DNA of 64,000 nt from an uncultured Lachnospiraceae bacterium (GTDB lineage: Bacteria > Bacillota > Clostridia > Lachnospirales > Lachnospiraceae). Below the pieces are notes generated by a model, which had not been told where the DNA came from, searched no databases, and saw nothing but the letters and a program-made list of their open reading frames with translations. Of this stretch, positions 60,326-64,000 are shown one piece after another; within the stretch, counting starts at the first letter, position 1, and the number at the start of each line of letters is the position of its first letter. The stretch spans positions 1 to 64,000 of the forward strand of contig CAJTVT010000009.1 of the NCBI GenBank assembly GCA_910580015.1, read 5' to 3'. The translations under genes were made by a program, and so were the position numbers.

Positions 60326-62992
60326 ATGAAATTTAATGGACTGACCGACAAAGAGGTGGAGAAGTCCCGGCAGCAATTTGGCTCAAATGAGATACCGGAC
60401 TCTGAACCCACTACATTTTGGCAGGAGTTTAAGGAAACCTTTGGAGATCCCATGATTAAGATTTTGCTGGCGATTGCAGCATTGATGATTGTGATGTTTT
60501 TCTTTGGTTATGCAGAAATTTATGAACCTTTGGGAACCATTGTGGCAGTGCTTATCGTGGCCTTTGTCTCTGCAAAGACTGGGGTGGCCAGCGATACCAA
60601 GTACCGAGAGCTAAAGGACAATACGAAGAAGGATCAGTGCAAAGTGCACCGCAACGGCATGGTGGCTGTGATTGATGTGGACGATGTTGTAGTGGGAGAC
60701 AAGGTACTGCTCCAGTCTGGAGATAAAATCCCAGCAGATGGTGTATTGGTGTCTGGATCTCTTAGAGTAGATAATTCTGCTTTGAATGGAGAGGCGGAGG
60801 AATGTAAGAAGACAGCGGCGGAGGAAGGATTTCAGCTTGCAGAGGAAATTACAGGAGATACTTTTGTAGATGCCCACTCTCTGTTTCGGGGAGCTGTGGT
60901 ATTTGACGGCGAGGGGATTTTAGATGTCCGTAAAGTGGGCTTAAAGACCATGATGGGCAAGATGGCAGAGGAAATGCAGGAGGATGAGCCAGATTCCCCG
61001 CTGAAAGTAAAACTGGGAATTTTGGCAAAGCAGATCTCTACGTTCGGCTATATCGGTGCGATTGTCATTGCGTTGTTATATCTGGGTTATTTCATTACAA
61101 AAGAACAAGGATTTGCCGGATTCTTTGCTTTGGGTGCCCAGGCGGTGATTCAAAGAATTGTGTCTGCGGTTTCTCTTGCAGTGGTTATCATTGTGTGTGC
61201 CGTACCAGAAGGACTTCCTTTGATGATTTCTCTTGTTTTGATGCAGAATACAAGTAAAATGCTAGATCACAATGTTCTAGTGCGTAAAGCAGAGGGAATT
61301 GAAACAGCGGGTTCTTTGAATATTTTATTCAGTGACAAGACAGGAACGATCACCAAGGGTATGTTGGAAGTGGTGGATTTCTTTACAGCGGATGGCCATT
61401 CCATTGCAATTTCAGATTTGAGCAAGCACAACAAAGTGAAAAGTATGGTGGATCTTGCGATCGGCAAGAATACCCAGTCTATGTTTGACGATCATCACCG
61501 GGTGATCGGTGGAAATGCCACAGACCAGGCCTTGATGAAATTTATCGGAGAAGAGACATTCCATGCTCTGGAGGCAGATAAGGATTGTGTAGTGACTGCA
61601 AGTCAGGGATTTAATTCTGCAAATAAATTTAGCCAGGCCAGAATTGATAGCCTTGGCAAGACTTTTTATAAGGGAGCGCCGGAAAAACTTCTTGCAGCCG
61701 CAGGAAAGTATCTGGATGCGGATGGTACCGTGCAAACTCTTGATCAGGCGGCACTTAACAGGAAGATTGATGAACTTGCTTCCAAGGCGATGCGTGTCTT
61801 AGCTTTTGGATATTCGGAAAAAACTCTTGTAGAAAATACAATTCAAGATGATATTGTGATTATTGGATTGGTGGGCATCCGTGATGATGTTCGGCCAGAG
61901 GCAAGGGAAGCCATTGAGCAGGTGCAGCAGGCCGGCATTCAGGTAGTGATGATTACAGGGGATCGTCTGGAGACTGCGGTTGCGATTGCGAAAGATGCGG
62001 GCCTTTTGAAGAATGATTCTGACAAGGCGTTGTCCTCTGCTCAGTTAAATGAGATGTCAGATGATGAAGTGAAAAAGATCATACCTCATATTCGTGTGAT
62101 TGCGCGTGCACTTCCCACAGATAAGTCCAGAATGGTACGTCTTTGCCAGGAAATGAATCTGGTTGTGGGTATGACAGGAGACGGTGTTAACGATTCTCCA
62201 GCATTGAAACGTGCAGACGTGGGATTTGCCATGGGAAGTGGTACAGAGGCAGCCAAGGAAGCAGGAAAAATTGTGATCTTGGATGATAACTTTAAATCCA
62301 TCAAGGATGCGATCTGGTATGGCAGGACCATTTATCATAATATTTTGAAGTTCTGTAAATTCCAGCTTGTAATCAATGTAGCAGCCGTTGTGGTTAGTGC
62401 AATTGCGCCGTTCTTTGGTGTGGAGGAGCCCTTAAAAGTAACGCATCTGCTTTTTGTCAATCTGGTTATGGATGGACTTGGGGCTATCATGTTGGGAAAT
62501 GAGCCTGCACTCAAGAAATATATGAGTGAGAAGCCAAGAAGAAGAGATGAGAGCATTATCAGCAAAAAGATGATGGCGCAGATTCTTACGATGGGAGCAT
62601 GGCTTACCATTGTCAGTTTTGTGTATCTGGCAAATCCTTTCTTCCGAGGACTGTTCGACACAGAGGAACAACATCTTACTGGATATTTTGTGCTTTTTAT
62701 TGTTTCGGCTTTATTTAACGGATTTAATGTTCGTGATGATGGTTTTGGAATCTTTAAAGGTTTGGATCAGAATACCGGATTTCTCAAGGTATTCTTTACC
62801 ATCATTCTTGTGCAGGCAGTGATTGTCAATGCGGCTTTGGTGCCGTTCCCAGTGTTTACCTGGATTGGTAATATGTTCAGTTGTGTTCCTTTTGGCATTC
62901 AAGGATGGATTGCCGTGGTGCTCCTTGCAGTCACCATGATTCCAGTGGATCTTGTGAGAAAACTTGCCATTGGTAAAGAAGGCAGACAATAG
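60326..62992 (+). CDS. Calcium-type P-type ATPase
   Basis: An 888-residue P2-type cation pump. The phosphorylation site DKTGTITKG is near 337, the cation-site motif CAVPEGLPLMISL near 291-304, the hinge MTGDGVNDSPALKRADVGFAMG near 615-636, and about ten membrane spans are present. The order and motifs match PMCA/SERCA-like Ca2+-ATPases that often accompany Ter genes. It probably expels Ca2+ (or Mn2+), which fits with Ca2+-binding TerD proteins next door. AGGAGG precedes the ATG. Confidence 0.93.
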   Translation: MKFNGLTDKEVEKSRQQFGSNEIPDSEPTTFWQEFKETFGDPMIKILLAIAALMIVMFFFGYAEIYEPLGTIVAVLIVAFVSAKTGVASDTKYRELKDNTKKDQCKVHRNGMVAVIDVDDVVVGDKVLLQSGDKIPADGVLVSGSLRVDNSALNGEAEECKKTAAEEGFQLAEEITGDTFVDAHSLFRGAVVFDGEGILDVRKVGLKTMMGKMAEEMQEDEPDSPLKVKLGILAKQISTFGYIGAIVIALLYLGYFITKEQGFAGFFALGAQAVIQRIVSAVSLAVVIIVCAVPEGLPLMISLVLMQNTSKMLDHNVLVRKAEGIETAGSLNILFSDKTGTITKGMLEVVDFFTADGHSIAISDLSKHNKVKSMVDLAIGKNTQSMFDDHHRVIGGNATDQALMKFIGEETFHALEADKDCVVTASQGFNSANKFSQARIDSLGKTFYKGAPEKLLAAAGKYLDADGTVQTLDQAALNRKIDELASKAMRVLAFGYSEKTLVENTIQDDIVIIGLVGIRDDVRPEAREAIEQVQQAGIQVVMITGDRLETAVAIAKDAGLLKNDSDKALSSAQLNEMSDDEVKKIIPHIRVIARALPTDKSRMVRLCQEMNLVVGMTGDGVNDSPALKRADVGFAMGSGTEAAKEAGKIVILDDNFKSIKDAIWYGRTIYHNILKFCKFQLVINVAAVVVSAIAPFFGVEEPLKVTHLLFVNLVMDGLGAIMLGNEPALKKYMSEKPRRRDESIISKKMMAQILTMGAWLTIVSFVYLANPFFRGLFDTEEQHLTGYFVLFIVSALFNGFNVRDDGFGIFKGLDQNTGFLKVFFTIILVQAVIVNAALVPFPVFTWIGNMFSCVPFGIQGWIAVVLLAVTMIPVDLVRKLAIGKEGRQ

Positions 62993-63064
62993 ATTTGTAT
63001 GTCAGGTTCGGGAGTAATGTTCAAACATACTTCTTGGAACCTGGCATATTTTTTTGGAGGAAGT

Positions 63065-63832
63065 ATGGCAATTTTTTTTACGGACTTGGATAACACATTG
63101 ATTTATTCGTATCGTCGTGACATTGGCAGAGATAAAGTCTGCGTGGAGCTTTATCAGGGAAGGGAGATTTCCTTTGTCACAGCGCGCACATTGGAATTGT
63201 TAAAACAGGTAAAGGCCAAGTGTCTATTGGTTCCAGTTACTACCAGGACGCAGGAGCAATACAGCAGGATTGAGCTTAAGATTGGTATACCAGAGTACGC
63301 CTTGGTGTGCAATGGTGGTGTGCTGCTGAAAGAAGGGATGGAGGATGCAAATTGGTATCAGGAATCCATGGATTGTGTTGCAGATTGCCAGGAACAGCTC
63401 ACACAGGCACAGCTTTTGATGGGACAAGATAGGAACCGTAATTTTGAAGTGCGCAATATTCGAAAGTTGTTCTTGTTTACCAAGAGCCAGGAACCATCTA
63501 AATCTGTGGAGTTTTTAAGGAAAAATTTAGATTTGGAACGTGTGGGAGTCTATCAAATCGGGGTGAAAGTCTATGTGGTCCCCAAAAGACTGAACAAAGG
63601 AGCGGCAGTTAAGCGTCTTCTCGTGAAGTTACAGGAGATGGGAAGGAAGCCAGAAATGGTTTTTGCGGCTGGGGATAGTGAATTTGATGTTTCCATGCTT
63701 CAGTGTGCAGATGTTCCCTTTGCACCAGAATCATTGCACAATTCTTCTGTATTGCCAAGGCAGGCAGCGGTGGCCAAGGAGGGCCAGATATTTTCGGAGT
63801 TCGTTTTGGAACATGTGTTGAAATTACATTGA
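63065..63832 (+). CDS. HAD-superfamily phosphatase of the Ter cluster
   Basis: A 255-residue HAD hydrolase of the sucrose-phosphatase/Cof type: motif I FFTDLDNTLIYS at the start, motif II VPVTTRTQEQYS near 59, a C2-type cap, the lysine in KRLNKGAAVKRL near 180, and motif III FAAGDSEFDVSML near 200. HAD phosphatases of this sort belong to the biosynthetic gene module associated with Ter systems, thought to make a nucleoside-like metabolite. GGAGG at 63056-63060 serves the ATG at 63065; an earlier in-frame ATG at 62999 lacks a good site. Confidence 0.85.
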   Translation: MAIFFTDLDNTLIYSYRRDIGRDKVCVELYQGREISFVTARTLELLKQVKAKCLLVPVTTRTQEQYSRIELKIGIPEYALVCNGGVLLKEGMEDANWYQESMDCVADCQEQLTQAQLLMGQDRNRNFEVRNIRKLFLFTKSQEPSKSVEFLRKNLDLERVGVYQIGVKVYVVPKRLNKGAAVKRLLVKLQEMGRKPEMVFAAGDSEFDVSMLQCADVPFAPESLHNSSVLPRQAAVAKEGQIFSEFVLEHVLKLH

Positions 63833-63912
63833 TCTATAATCTCCTCTATTTGGGAATGATTGTTGCCAGTTGCGTTGTTTCCCATAAAACTAGTTGAAAA
63901 AGTGAGGTTGTC

Positions 63913-63927
63913 ATGTTAAGGTAACAT
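63913..63927 (+). promoter_or_regulatory. Possible operator palindrome
   Basis: ATGTTA-AGG-TAACAT is a perfect inverted repeat. It lies between a possible -35 (TTGTCA at 63908) and a weak -10 (TAGAAG near 63930) upstream of the gene that begins at 63993, so a repressor site is possible. Confidence 0.35.
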
Positions 63928-63992
63928 CATAGAAGCTGTATGTTATACGGGACGTTGCGTTTTTGAGTGTATTTGAAAAGGAGGAAAACAGT

Positions 63993-64000
63993 ATGCAGAT
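63993..64000 (+). CDS. Start of a gene cut by the window edge
   Basis: AAAAGGAGG followed at good spacing by ATGCAGAT at the very end of the window. Only two codons are visible. By position it may be the next gene of the Ter-associated biosynthetic module, but nothing in the sequence shows this. Confidence 0.5.

Overview
The window looks like chromosomal core DNA of a low-to-moderate GC Firmicute, most likely a Lachnospiraceae-type Clostridium (Blautia/Dorea-like; inferred from gene content, not from a database search). The evidence is the dgt-dnaG-rpoD-trmK-nif3 order, a TGS-domain nucleoside kinase, a stand-alone PurO-type IMP cyclohydrolase next to a stand-alone AICAR transformylase, the ackA-yceD-rpmF-plsX-acpP-rnc-smc-ftsY-ylxM-ffh-rpsP-khpA-rimM-trmD series, strong AGGAGG ribosome sites and a class A RNase P RNA. 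Most genes lie on the + strand; exceptions are rnpB, tmcAL and a small coiled-coil gene.

Layout. 0-1.3 kb: RelE/ParE-type toxin-antitoxin pair, a MITE-like element and a gene relic. 1.4-9.9 kb: ferredoxin-type aldo/keto reductase, then the macromolecular-synthesis cluster. 10-16.4 kb: pyrBI, rnpB, a lipoprotein, cheV and the split purine genes. 16.7-25.6 kb: an accessory island with an SPFH/zinc-ribbon protein, a four-helix membrane protein, two tandem transmembrane TIR proteins with almost identical cytoplasmic halves and diverged outer halves, and an ECF sigma/anti-sigma pair. 25.7-30 kb: coiled-coil protein, a second MITE copy in opposite orientation, DedA, a glycosyltransferase and tmcAL with an internal duplication. 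30-44.8 kb: core genes from ackA to trmD. 44.9-50.3 kb: a decayed gene end and a 1640-residue secreted Cys-repeat protein. 50.5 kb: a strong candidate small RNA with its own promoter and terminator. 50.8-64 kb: HPr-like protein, fructokinase and MGMT, leading into a Ter (tellurite/stress) cluster with a YceG-protease fusion, rhomboid protease, YceG, TelA, three TerD proteins, a Ca2+-type P-ATPase and a HAD phosphatase; a further gene begins at the window edge.

Most striking: (1) the SPFH / 4-TM / TIR receptor-like operon, whose two TIR proteins share about 925 bp with four mismatches and then diverge, a plausible undescribed sensing or defence system; (2) a trypsin-like protease fused to a YceG-like module beside YceG itself; (3) a three-way-junction RNA at 50522-50633 whose predicted first nucleotide starts the closing helix; (4) several dispersed repeat families: a MITE pair, a repeat found upstream of five genes, 127-bp tandem repeats, and short tandem duplications seeded on the 3' ends of coding regions.
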